NCBI GenBank assembly: GCA_039192165.1
Contig: JBCCXD010000001.1
Location: 372,001-436,000 of the forward strand
Reading direction: 5' to 3'
Length of the DNA: 64,000 nucleotides
From: Dinoroseobacter sp039192165
GTDB taxonomy: Bacteria > Pseudomonadota > Alphaproteobacteria > Rhodobacterales > Rhodobacteraceae
Made by a program: the position numbers and the translations under genes. The notes under the pieces are model-generated. The model was not told where the DNA came from. It saw nothing but the letters and a program-made list of their open reading frames with translations, and searched no databases. How positions within the stretch are numbered: the stretch's first letter is position 1; every line of letters starts with the position of its first letter. Of this stretch, positions 34,293-42,616 are shown piece after piece.

Positions 34293-35508
34293 CCACAGCT
34301 GTAAGCGTGATTTTGGACACCTCCGCCGTGTCCGCAAGCGGACCAAGCATGAAAAGCGCAAGGTTTACCGCATAATAGCTGATCGCAACGACCGACAACC
34401 CTTCGACCGTCCTTTGCAAACGCAATTGCAGATCAGCGCGTTTGTCCATACTCTCCAGAAGTTTCTGGTTCTGGATCTGGCGCTCGACATCGACCCTTGT
34501 CCGCAACAACTCCGCAGCCCGCGTGGCCCGCTCTGCCATCTGCGCCATACGCCGCTCGGTTGCCTTAACCGTGCGCATCGCGGGATCGAAGCGACGCATC
34601 ATGAATTCTGCAAAGATCTGGCGCCCTGCAAACCTTTCCTCTCGCAGAACCTCGATCCGCTGGTTGACCAGCGCTTCGTAGGCGCCGGTCGCGCCAAACC
34701 GGAATGAGGACTCAGCCACAAGTTTTTCCAAATCTGCCGACACTTCCAGAAGCGCCGAGAGCGTGTCTTCAGCCTGCGCAGTGTCGCCTTTCATCGCCCC
34801 GACAGTGGCGGTCAGCTTGGTGTCGAGCTCGCTGAGCTGCGCCCCGATCTCGCGCACCCTGGCAAAGCCGAGCATCGATATGGTCTTGTAGGTTTCGATC
34901 TCGACAACGCGCTGGAGCACGCGACCGATGCGGCGCTGCTCGACGCCGTCCGCCATGAAAATCGCAAACCGCATATGTCCCGCGCTGTCGATCCTGAAAT
35001 CGCCCGCCATGACCGCACTGGCATCCAGAACCTGGCTGACTGCCAAGCTCTCTGGCACAAACCACTCCTCGATCTTGGCAAGGGTGTCCTCTGTACTGAC
35101 TTGAGGCTCAACACGCAGCAGCGCCGAGGTCATCCGTGTGCCCGGAGCTTCCGCCAGCCAGTCTGCAGGAAACACATCGAACGCGCTGGGATCAAACGGC
35201 GTGGCTGCAATGCCTTCGATGAAAATCGTGTAGGTGACAAACTCGGTATGGCTTTCCCATTTCAGCTTATGACGCCCGATCTCGCCAAAATAGTGGGTGG
35301 CGCCGGGTTGCGGGTGCGGCGCACCAAATCTGTCCAGCAGCGCCACAAGATGAGCGCTGTCCGCCTCACGGTCCCGCGACACCGCATTGTTAGGCTGCTT
35401 AATGGCAAGAAAGACCCCGTGGCACGGCACTTTGAGCGCCGGAAACGGCCGTGCATGCAATTCGTTGGCCAGCCTGTAGCGCAGTGGATGATCTTCGATA
35501 GCAGCCAT
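34228..35508 (-). CDS. DUF3422 family membrane protein
   Basis: 426 aa from the ATG at 35508 (AGGACG upstream), normal for the family; upstream in-frame starts are unlikely. The N-terminal part (HPLRYRLANELHARPFPALKVP) is the family signature. A long helical region with coiled-coil character (ELDTKLTATVGAMKGDTAQAEDTLSALLEVSADLEKLVAES) precedes two C-terminal membrane helices (VVAISYYAVNLALFMLGPLAD, ITLTAVVTPLVVLAVWLLVQ). Function unknown. Its end overlaps the convergent YeeE gene by 65 bp. Confidence 0.85.
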   Translation of the reverse strand: MAAIEDHPLRYRLANELHARPFPALKVPCHGVFLAIKQPNNAVSRDREADSAHLVALLDRFGAPHPQPGATHYFGEIGRHKLKWESHTEFVTYTIFIEGIAATPFDPSAFDVFPADWLAEAPGTRMTSALLRVEPQVSTEDTLAKIEEWFVPESLAVSQVLDASAVMAGDFRIDSAGHMRFAIFMADGVEQRRIGRVLQRVVEIETYKTISMLGFARVREIGAQLSELDTKLTATVGAMKGDTAQAEDTLSALLEVSADLEKLVAESSFRFGATGAYEALVNQRIEVLREERFAGRQIFAEFMMRRFDPAMRTVKATERRMAQMAERATRAAELLRTRVDVERQIQNQKLLESMDKRADLQLRLQRTVEGLSVVAISYYAVNLALFMLGPLADTAEVSKITLTAVVTPLVVLAVWLLVQRIRRSME

Positions 35509-35751
35509 CTGGGACGTCCTTTGGTATCTGCGGTTAAATATGAAAGTTACATCGCTTGTAAACAGAAAATTCTCGCTAAAACCGGGGCTTAGCGGTCGAC
35601 CACGGTATGCGAAGATGAAGATCTGAACCCCGAGACCCCGAACTGCAGGGGATGCGCCCTTCGCGGACCATGCCCAAATCTTCTCGTAAGGTTCGAGAAA
35701 GACAGCAACATAAGCGATGACCGCGCTATGTTGAGCGACGGAGGTATCGCA

Positions 35752-36345
35752 ATGAGCTTTGTGCAAACGCTCGCCCTTCTGGGCGCAGGATATGCAACCG
35801 CGCGCGGCGTCGACTGGCTCGCGTCCGGCGGGGCCGAGGGGCTTGTGTCAGGCGCCGCCGAAACGCTGGAAGGCATGGGGGCGGGTGCTGTGGACGAGGA
35901 TTTGCTGGGTCTTGCCGGCGTGCTCGGAGTGGCGGGACTGGCCGGCGGATTGCTCGCTGCAACCACGCCGGTCGGAGACTTATTGTCAGGACGGGTCGAT
36001 CCGCCCGCCTCGGCAGAAGCAGAAGCCGCAGCCAAACTGCAAATCCGAGCAATGATAGAGGCCGCGAAGTCAGACGGCCATCTCAGCATGATCGAAAAGC
36101 AGAACATCCTGGCCACATTGCGCGGCGCCAGCCCGGGCGAGCTGGCCTGGGTCAACGCGCAGATGAACGCACCGACCAACCCCGAACTTCTTGCCAAGGA
36201 CACGCCCGAAGAGCAGCGCAACCCGGTTTTCGCGACCGCGGCTATGACCATCAAGAAGGGCCATCCGGTTGAAGAGCGGTTCCTGACCAAACTGGGCGAC
36301 CTGCTCGGGCTGTCGTCTGACCAGCAAGCCGCGCTTCGCGCTTAG
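35752..36345 (+). CDS. DUF533 / TerB-like protein
   Basis: 197 aa from the ATG at 35752 (GGAGG 8 nt upstream). The N-terminal half is glycine- and alanine-rich with hydrophobic stretches (LAGVLGVAGLAGGLLAATTPVGDLL). The C-terminal half is a TerB-like helical bundle (LQIRAMIEAAKSDGHLSMIEKQNILATL, FATAAMTIKKGHPVEERFLTKLGDLLGLSSDQQAAL). DUF533 proteins are often inner-membrane-associated and uncharacterised. It is divergent from the DUF3422 gene. Confidence 0.8.
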   Translation: MSFVQTLALLGAGYATARGVDWLASGGAEGLVSGAAETLEGMGAGAVDEDLLGLAGVLGVAGLAGGLLAATTPVGDLLSGRVDPPASAEAEAAAKLQIRAMIEAAKSDGHLSMIEKQNILATLRGASPGELAWVNAQMNAPTNPELLAKDTPEEQRNPVFATAAMTIKKGHPVEERFLTKLGDLLGLSSDQQAALRA

Positions 36346-36376
36346 GTACAGTGACCCTGGAAACGCGATTCAGCAG

Positions 36377-36405
36377 TTGACTTTTTGGAACGATCCAAAG
36401 ATATA
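36377..36405 (+). promoter_or_regulatory. Promoter of the Gfo/Idh-CoA-transferase operon with operator O1
   Basis: TTGACT (-35, 36377-36382) and GATATA (-10, 36400-36405) are exactly 17 bp apart. The spacer holds the LacI-type near-palindrome TTTGGAACGATCCAAA (36384-36399) with the central CG typical of LacI-family operators. A repressor bound here would block RNA polymerase. Confidence 0.75.
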
Positions 36406-36418
36406 GTCGGGGCCATAA

Positions 36419-36432
36419 TTGGAACGATCCAA
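36419..36432 (+). promoter_or_regulatory. Second LacI-type operator O2
   Basis: TTGGAACGATCCAA is repeated base for base, 34 bp downstream of the first copy and still before the ribosome site of the Gfo/Idh gene. Two identical sites about three helical turns apart suit cooperative binding or a roadblock. Confidence 0.75.
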
Positions 36433-36465
36433 AAAATGAGTCGCAGACGACCGGACGGAGGGGAC

Positions 36466-37473
36466 ATGACCAAGCTGAACTGGGGTCTGATCGGGGCATC
36501 CAATATCGCGGCCACCTGCATGATCCCGGCGATGCGTGCAACCGGCGGACAGATCGCCTCGGTCCTGAGCTCTTCCGCCGAGCGCGGTGCCGCCTATGCC
36601 GGCAAGCACGACATTCCGCACAGCACCGACGACCTTTCCGCGCTGCTCGACCGCGAAGACATCAATGCGGTCTATATCTCGACCACGAACGAAAAACACA
36701 AAGAACAGGCGCTGGCTGCAATCGATGCCGGAAAGCACGTGCTCTGTGAAAAACCACTCGCTATGACGGTCGCGGATGCCGTGGATATGGTGCGCGCGGC
36801 CGACGCAGCGGGCCTGATTTTCGCAACCAACCATCATCTGCGCAACGCCGGCACGCATCTCGCTATCCGCGATGCCGTCAAATCCGGCAAAATCGGTGAC
36901 GTGCTGGCGGTACGTGTTTTTCATGCGGTCTTTCTTCCCCCACATTTGCAGGGCTGGCGGATTGATAATCCGGCAGCGGGCGGTGGTGTGATCCCGGATA
37001 TCGTTGTCCATGATGCGGACACCGTGCGCTTTCATCTGGACGAAGACCCTGAAAGCGTTGTTGCGCAGGAAAGCGTCGCGGGCATGGGACAAGGTGTTGA
37101 GGACAGCGTGATGTCTGCCTGGCACATGCCATCCGGCGCGCTGGTGCAGACCCATGAAGGTTTTACCATTCGCTTTGCTGGATCGGGGTTCGAGATGCAT
37201 GGCACCGAAGGCTCCCTCTTTGCGCGCAACGTGATGACGCAGCAGCCGATTGGCGAGGTTCGCCTGCGGACCGAGCGCGGCGAGGAAGAAATCAGCTATT
37301 CCGATCACAACCTCTATGAGCGCTCGCTTGGGATGTTCACCAAGGCCGTGGCCGGTGACGGCGCCCCGTCGGCGACCGGTGTGGACGGGGTGAAATCACT
37401 GGCCGTGGCCGCCGCCGTGAAAGAGGCCGCCACATCCGGACAGCGCGTAACTGTCGACTACGGAGGGATCTGA
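36466..37473 (+). CDS. Gfo/Idh/MocA family dehydrogenase
   Basis: 335 aa from the ATG at 36466 (GGAGGGG close upstream). The Rossmann NAD(P) fold starts at WGLIGASNIAATCMIPAMRATGG; the family motif EKPLAMTVADAVDM (Lys near 97) and a C-terminal sheet domain follow. It oxidises or reduces a ring or chain hydroxyl of a sugar or cyclitol. First gene of a four-gene operon; 1 bp separates its stop from the CoA-transferase start. Control by a LacI-family protein through the two upstream operators is likely. Confidence 0.88.
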   Translation: MTKLNWGLIGASNIAATCMIPAMRATGGQIASVLSSSAERGAAYAGKHDIPHSTDDLSALLDREDINAVYISTTNEKHKEQALAAIDAGKHVLCEKPLAMTVADAVDMVRAADAAGLIFATNHHLRNAGTHLAIRDAVKSGKIGDVLAVRVFHAVFLPPHLQGWRIDNPAAGGGVIPDIVVHDADTVRFHLDEDPESVVAQESVAGMGQGVEDSVMSAWHMPSGALVQTHEGFTIRFAGSGFEMHGTEGSLFARNVMTQQPIGEVRLRTERGEEEISYSDHNLYERSLGMFTKAVAGDGAPSATGVDGVKSLAVAAAVKEAATSGQRVTVDYGGI

Positions 37474-37474
37474 G

Positions 37475-39049
37475 ATGCCCGCAAAACACACCAGCTTTGA
37501 GGTTGCCGCTTCAACGATCCCTGATGGCGCAGTGGTCACGGTGTCCTCGTCCTCGGGGCTCGGCTGTCCGGACCGGATGCTCAAAGCCATTGGCGAGCGC
37601 TTCGATACAGAGGGGCATCCGCAGAACCTGACCATGATCCACCCTATCGCAGCCGGCGATATGTATGGAATCAAAGGCATAGACCACATCGCCAAGGACG
37701 GGCTGATTTCAACGGTTATCGCCGGGTCCTATCCTTCGGGCCCCTCCTCCAAGCCGATGCCCGACATCTGGCGCATGGTCGTGGAAGACCGTGTCGCTGC
37801 CTATAACGTGCCCTCGGGCATCCTGTTTGACATGCACCGCGATGTCGCCGCACGAAAGCCCGGAGTGATGACCCAGGTGGGCCTTGAAACCTTCGTCGAC
37901 CCGATCCGTGAGGGCTGCGCAATGAACGCGGTCGCGGCTGCCAAACCCATTGTTCACCGCCACGAGATGCAGGGGGAAACCTGGCTGCACTTCCCCAATA
38001 TCGTTCCGAATGTTGCAATTCTCCGCGCGACCACGGCAGACGAACGCGGGAACCTGACGTTCGAGCATGAGGGCGCGACGCTGGGCGCACTCGATCAGGC
38101 CATCGCCGTGCGCAACCACGGTGGCACAGTGATCGCGCAGGTCAAACGCGTAACCGCCGCAGGGAGCTTGCGGCCCCATGACGTGCATGTCCCCGGCCAT
38201 CTGGTGGATTTCGTGGTGGTCGACCCCGACCAGATGCAGACGACCGAAACCGCCTATGACCCTGCGATTTCCGGCGAGATTATGCGACCATGGAGCAGCT
38301 TCTCCAACGCCGAGCCGGGGATCGAAAAGATCATAGCGCGCCGCGCCGCGATGGAACTGCGCGCGGGCCAGTCCGCCAATCTGGGATTCGGGATCTCGGC
38401 AAACGTGCCGCGTATCCTGCTGGAGGAAGGCCATGCCCAATCGATCACATGGGCCATCGAACAAGGCGCTGTGGGCGGCATGCCTCTGACCGGTTTCGCT
38501 TTTGGCTGCGCATCGAATGCGGATGCCATCCTGCCCTCGCCCGCGCAGTTCACCTATTTTCAGGGAGGCGGGTTCGACACGTCGTTCCTGTCGTTTCTCG
38601 AGGTCGACAGACAAGGCAATGTCAATGTCTCCAAGCTCGGGAAAAAGCCATATCTGACAGCCGGGTGTGGCGGGTTCGTCGACATCACGGCGCATGCCAA
38701 GAAAATCGTTTTCTCAGGCTATTTTGAGGCCGGTGCACAGCTTGAGCAGACCTCCGAGGGTCTGACAGTCAAAAGTCCGGGCAAGTTCTGCAAGATGGTC
38801 GAAGAGGTCGAGCATGTCACCTATGCGGGCGGGCGCGGACGGCATCTTGGGCAGGACGTGATCTATGTAACCGAGCGCTGCGTGATGCGCTGCGAGGATG
38901 ATGGGCTTGTCGCCATTGAAATCATGCCAGGCATCAACGCCCAGCGCGATATCGTCGAGGCATCCGAAGGGCGCGTGCGGATTGCCGGAAACGCCGGCGA
39001 GATGCCGCGCGCGCTTCTGGCCGAAGGCGCCATGGGGCTGCAATTGTGA
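37475..39049 (+). CDS. Family I CoA-transferase (YdiF/acetate CoA-transferase type)
   Basis: 524 aa, a fused alpha-beta CoA-transferase. The N-terminal part has the glycine-rich CoA region (TVSSSSGLGCPDRMLKAIGERF), and the C-terminal catalytic segment TWAIEQGAVGGMPLTGF carries the probable nucleophilic glutamate (near 330). It moves CoA from acetyl-CoA or another donor onto a short-chain (often 3-keto or hydroxy) acid. It is coupled to its neighbours: 1-bp gap upstream, GTGA overlap downstream. Its presence with a sugar-type dehydrogenase implies that the pathway ends in an acyl-CoA. Confidence 0.88.
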   Translation: MPAKHTSFEVAASTIPDGAVVTVSSSSGLGCPDRMLKAIGERFDTEGHPQNLTMIHPIAAGDMYGIKGIDHIAKDGLISTVIAGSYPSGPSSKPMPDIWRMVVEDRVAAYNVPSGILFDMHRDVAARKPGVMTQVGLETFVDPIREGCAMNAVAAAKPIVHRHEMQGETWLHFPNIVPNVAILRATTADERGNLTFEHEGATLGALDQAIAVRNHGGTVIAQVKRVTAAGSLRPHDVHVPGHLVDFVVVDPDQMQTTETAYDPAISGEIMRPWSSFSNAEPGIEKIIARRAAMELRAGQSANLGFGISANVPRILLEEGHAQSITWAIEQGAVGGMPLTGFAFGCASNADAILPSPAQFTYFQGGGFDTSFLSFLEVDRQGNVNVSKLGKKPYLTAGCGGFVDITAHAKKIVFSGYFEAGAQLEQTSEGLTVKSPGKFCKMVEEVEHVTYAGGRGRHLGQDVIYVTERCVMRCEDDGLVAIEIMPGINAQRDIVEASEGRVRIAGNAGEMPRALLAEGAMGLQL

Positions 39050-39813
39050 GCGAGGTCACCCTTCACATCGATGGGCCCATTGCGACCCTGACGCTTAAGA
39101 ATGAGGCGAAGTACAACGCGCTCACCACGTCTATGCTGCGCGATCTGACCGCCCATTGCGGCACGCTGGAGGCGTCAGCCGTGCGTGCGGTCGTGCTGAG
39201 CGGCGCGGGACCGAAGGCGTTTTGCACCGGCGCGGACATCATCGAGTGGGCACAGCTGTCGCCGCGCGAATTTGCGCGTCACTGGGTGCGACTGGGACAC
39301 CGGGTGTTTGACCGCATTGCGCGGTTGCCGATGCCGGTGATTGGCGCGCTCAACGGCCATGCCATGGGCGGAGGACTGGAGCTGGCTGCCTGCTGTGACC
39401 TGCGCGTGATGACCCCGCGCGCAACGCTGGCCCTGCCGGAAACCGGCGTCGGCATCGTGCCCGGATGGTCCGGCACGCAGCGGCTGGCGCGGCAGATCCC
39501 GGCGGCTGTTCTGAAGGAAATGGCATTGCTCGGGCGGCGGATCGGTTCGGACCGTGCGCTGGCGATGGGCATCGTAAACGCAGTGGCCGAAGACACGCAG
39601 GCAGAGGCACAGACCATGGCGGCCGAAATCGCTGCTCGCGCACCGGAGGCAACTGAGGTCGGCAAGACGCTCATCGCCGCAGCATATGACGAAGATAAGG
39701 ACGCCGCGCTGGAAGCGCTGGGCGGATGGATACAGGCGGGCTCGCCCGAAAAAGCCGAGGGCGTTGCCGCCTTCGCCGAGAAGCGCAGCCCCGATTTCGG
39801 AGACAGACAATGA
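39046..39813 (+). CDS. Enoyl-CoA hydratase/isomerase family protein
   Basis: 255 aa, GTG start overlapping the CoA-transferase stop (GTGA). Crotonase oxyanion segments FCTGADIIEWAQL and GHAMGGGLELAACCDL are present. Both hydratase glutamates are kept (GGGLE and LPETGVGIVPGWSGTQRL), so simple hydration or dehydration of an acyl-CoA is possible; crotonases also do C-C bond hydrolysis. It is in an operon with the CoA-transferase and aldehyde dehydrogenase, and is distinct from the LiuC-type crotonase at 12709. Confidence 0.87.
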   Translation: MSEVTLHIDGPIATLTLKNEAKYNALTTSMLRDLTAHCGTLEASAVRAVVLSGAGPKAFCTGADIIEWAQLSPREFARHWVRLGHRVFDRIARLPMPVIGALNGHAMGGGLELAACCDLRVMTPRATLALPETGVGIVPGWSGTQRLARQIPAAVLKEMALLGRRIGSDRALAMGIVNAVAEDTQAEAQTMAAEIAARAPEATEVGKTLIAAAYDEDKDAALEALGGWIQAGSPEKAEGVAAFAEKRSPDFGDRQ

Positions 39814-41336
39814 CCACCCATGACCTGCGTCTTATTGCGCGCGATACCCCTGCCCCGACCGATCCGGTTTTCGAGGCGCGCCACCTGATTGATGGCGTCT
39901 GGCACATGAGCACCGGCACCTTCACCCGCGAAAGCCCGGCGCATGGCACGCTCGTGACGCGTGCCGCCCTTGGCACCAAGGCCGATGCTGAAGCAGCGAT
40001 CAAGGCGGCGCGCGCGGCTTTTGATGATGGGCGTTGGTCGGAGCTTTCCGGCAAAGAGCGTGCGGCTGTTTTGTCGAAAACCGCCGATCTGATCGAGCGG
40101 GACATCGACCGCATTGCCCGGCTTGAAACCCTGGAATCCGGAAAGCCGATTTCGCAAGCCAAGGGAGAAATCGAGAGCGCGGCGGACCTCTGGCGCTATG
40201 CGGCGGCGTTGGCAAGGACCTCTGTCGGCGAGACCCAGAACGCTCTGGGGCGCGACATGCTTGGCATGACACTCAAAGAGCCGATCGGGGTGGTATCTCT
40301 CATCACGCCTTGGAACTTTCCCTTTCTGATCATCAGCCAGAAACTGCCCTATGCGCTGGCAGCTGGCTGCACCTGCGTGGTGAAACCGTCGGAGCTGACC
40401 TCGGCCACCACTGTGGTTCTGGGCGAGCTTCTCGTGGAAGCAGGGTTGCCGGCGGGTGTGCTGAACATCGTGCTGGGCTACGGCATGCCGGTGGGTGAGA
40501 TTCTGACCTCTGACCCGCGGGTGGATATGGTGTCCTTTACCGGCTCCACCGGCGTCGGCAGCGCGATTGTGGCGGCGACGGCGCCGACGCTCAAGAAGGT
40601 GGCGCTCGAGCTTGGCGGCAAGAACCCGCAGGTCGTGTTCCCGGACGCGGATCTGGATGCCGCTGCCGACGCGATCATTTTCGGCATTTATTTCAACGCG
40701 GGTGAGTGCTGTAATTCCGGCTCGCGGATCATTGTGCACAAGGATGTGGTTGCGCCCCTGACCGAAAAGCTCACCGCGCTGTCGCGCAAGGTGGCCTTTG
40801 GCGATCCGCTGCACCCGGACACGCAGGTTGGGGCAATTATCTCAGACGCACATCTGCAAAAGATCGATGGCTATGTGAAAGGCGCCGTGGAGGACGGCGC
40901 CGCTTTGGCGCTCGGCGGCGACACCCTCCCCGTCGCCGGGCTGCCGGGCAAATTTTATGCGCCGACGCTGGTCAGCGGAGTGACGCCGGACATGGCGATC
41001 GCCAGCGAAGAGGTCTTCGGGCCCGTCCTGGCGATTCTGAGTTTTGACACTTTCGACGAAGCGCTCGGGCTGGTGAACGGAACCGAATACGGGTTGAGCG
41101 CCGGGGTCTGGTCGCAGGACATGGAGACATGTCTGAAGTTCGCGCGTCACGCGCAGGCCGGAACAGTCTGGACCAACACCTGGATGGACGGGTTTGCGGA
41201 ACTGCCCTTTGGTGGTGTGAAACAGTCGGGCCTTGGCCGCGAGCTGGGTCGGCAGGCGATTGAGGACTATCAGGAAGTGAAAACCGTGACCATGCGCGTC
41301 GGCACCGCCTCGCGCGCGCCCTGGGTGGCCGGATGA
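39810..41336 (+). CDS. Aldehyde dehydrogenase family protein
   Basis: 508 aa from the ATG at 39810 (ATGA overlap with the crotonase). NAD(P)-dependent oxidation of an aldehyde to an acid. Motifs: TPWNFPFLIISQKLPYALAAG, FTGSTGVGSAI, catalytic glutamate in LELGGKNPQVVF, catalytic cysteine in FNAGECCNSGSR (near 300). Overall similarity is to betaine/gamma-aminobutyraldehyde-type ALDHs, but the substrate is set by the pathway and is unknown. Last gene of the operon, 5 bp from the convergent LacI gene. Confidence 0.9.
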   Translation: MTTHDLRLIARDTPAPTDPVFEARHLIDGVWHMSTGTFTRESPAHGTLVTRAALGTKADAEAAIKAARAAFDDGRWSELSGKERAAVLSKTADLIERDIDRIARLETLESGKPISQAKGEIESAADLWRYAAALARTSVGETQNALGRDMLGMTLKEPIGVVSLITPWNFPFLIISQKLPYALAAGCTCVVKPSELTSATTVVLGELLVEAGLPAGVLNIVLGYGMPVGEILTSDPRVDMVSFTGSTGVGSAIVAATAPTLKKVALELGGKNPQVVFPDADLDAAADAIIFGIYFNAGECCNSGSRIIVHKDVVAPLTEKLTALSRKVAFGDPLHPDTQVGAIISDAHLQKIDGYVKGAVEDGAALALGGDTLPVAGLPGKFYAPTLVSGVTPDMAIASEEVFGPVLAILSFDTFDEALGLVNGTEYGLSAGVWSQDMETCLKFARHAQAGTVWTNTWMDGFAELPFGGVKQSGLGRELGRQAIEDYQEVKTVTMRVGTASRAPWVAG

Positions 41337-41341
41337 TCGTA

Positions 41342-42379
41342 TCAGCCCGACAGCGCGAACCCTTTCAGAGGCTTATGCAGGACCTGCAGGCCCTGTGCCT
41401 CCGCGCCGTCGATTCGCTTGAGCAACAACGCCCCCGCCTCGAACCCGGTCTCGCGCAGATCTTCGAAAACGGTCTCGATCCGCGGCCGGAACTGACTGAA
41501 GATCGGCGACGCGCGCTTGGCAATGACATCCGCCCCGACACCGATCTCGACACCCGAATCGGTCAACGCCGCCAGCGTGGCCAGCGCCGCAACCTCGCCG
41601 ACGCAAATAAACCCGTCAGGGCGCGCGGACTGGTCCAGTATCTTGGCCATTGCGCTGGCAATTTCGTCCGGAGAGCTGTCCAGATCGACAGTCCCCGGGA
41701 AGGTGTAGTCGAGCCCCGCCTCGCGCACAGCGGACATAAAGCCGTAGCGCAGGTGCTGTGCGAACGTGAATTGCTCATCGGGCAGGATCATGCAGATATG
41801 CTTGCGCCCCTTACTGGCGAGACGCTCCACCGCCATTCGGGCGAACGCAGCATTGTCGTAGTCGACGAAGGGGTGCGGCGTGGTGAAATCGGTGCGCCCA
41901 TGGCTGACAAACGGAAAGTCGTGTTCAAGCAGGAAACGCACCCGGGGATCGAAGCACTCGGTCCGCGTAAAAACGACACCATCTGCAAGCCGGTTCTGCA
42001 GGATGTTCCGCACCACCGCCATGCGATCATCGTCAACGGTGTCGGGCGTTATGTTCACAGCATAGCCGGTGCCCCGAAGGGCTTCGGTCATGCCGGACAG
42101 AAACTCATTGGTGAAGCCCAGATATTCATGCGCCGTGTTCAGAAGCAGCGTGATGACCTTGGTGCGCCCGGTTCGCAGGCGTTGCGCTGCCCGGTCCGGC
42201 ACATAACCCACGCGCGCTGCGGCCTCGGCAACCAGCGCACGCGTGCCCTCGGCGATACGCTCATCGCCCGCGAGGGCACGCGAAACCGTCGTTACGGCAA
42301 AACCCGTCTCTTCGGCCACGGTGCGCAGCGTCGGCTTGGAGCGCGCCCGCGGCGCGGAAGTGTCGGTCTCGGACGGCAA
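41342..42379 (-). CDS. LacI family transcriptional regulator 1
   Basis: 345 aa with a TTG start (AGGGGG upstream; no ATG exists in frame before an upstream stop). N-terminal helix-turn-helix: TLRTVAEETGFAVTTVSRALAGDERIAEGTRALVAEAAARVGYVPD (about residues 17-62), then a periplasmic-binding-protein-like sensor domain. The inserted N-terminal extension (about 16 residues) is Ser/Thr/Arg-rich. It lies between the two catabolic operons, and the region upstream of it holds three ATGCGCA sites, so it likely controls itself and the ABC operon. Confidence 0.92.
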   Translation of the reverse strand: MPSETDTSAPRARSKPTLRTVAEETGFAVTTVSRALAGDERIAEGTRALVAEAAARVGYVPDRAAQRLRTGRTKVITLLLNTAHEYLGFTNEFLSGMTEALRGTGYAVNITPDTVDDDRMAVVRNILQNRLADGVVFTRTECFDPRVRFLLEHDFPFVSHGRTDFTTPHPFVDYDNAAFARMAVERLASKGRKHICMILPDEQFTFAQHLRYGFMSAVREAGLDYTFPGTVDLDSSPDEIASAMAKILDQSARPDGFICVGEVAALATLAALTDSGVEIGVGADVIAKRASPIFSQFRPRIETVFEDLRETGFEAGALLLKRIDGAEAQGLQVLHKPLKGFALSG

Positions 42380-42412
42380 AGCAGGCCCCCTGATCTGAGC
42401 TTACGGCCACCA

Positions 42413-42481
42413 TATGCGCATAATTTAAATCGTTGCAACAAAATTCATCGCTGCATGCGCATAATGCTGCATGCGCAAAAT
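42413..42481. promoter_or_regulatory. Cluster of three ATGCGCA operators between LacI-1 and the ABC operon
   Basis: A perfect palindrome TATGCGCATA (42413-42422) is followed by two adjacent 16-bp direct copies, GCTGCATGCGCATAAT (42450-42465) and GCTGCATGCGCAAAAT (42466-42481), differing at one base. Core ATGCGCA centres are 41 and 16 bp apart. Central CG symmetry suits LacI-family binding; spacing suits looping or side-by-side dimers. Confidence 0.75.
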
Positions 42482-42534
42482 ATTCCCTTAAAAAGAAGGT
42501 GTTTTCACGTTTGCTGTTTGCGCTAAAATAACTA

Positions 42535-42564
42535 TTGACAGCGGGCCACTTTATAACGTTCTAA
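42535..42564 (+). promoter_or_regulatory. Candidate promoter of the sugar ABC operon
   Basis: A perfect TTGACA box (42535-42540) is followed, after 18 bp, by TTCTAA (42559-42564). A better-looking TATAAC (42552-42557) is only 11 bp from the box, so the -10 assignment is uncertain. The start codon of the binding protein is about 50 bp further on. Confidence 0.45.
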
Positions 42565-42616
42565 TTCTGACATCCTTGGCACAAGATGCCTAGTCCAACG
42601 GGAGGAAGACCGGAAA

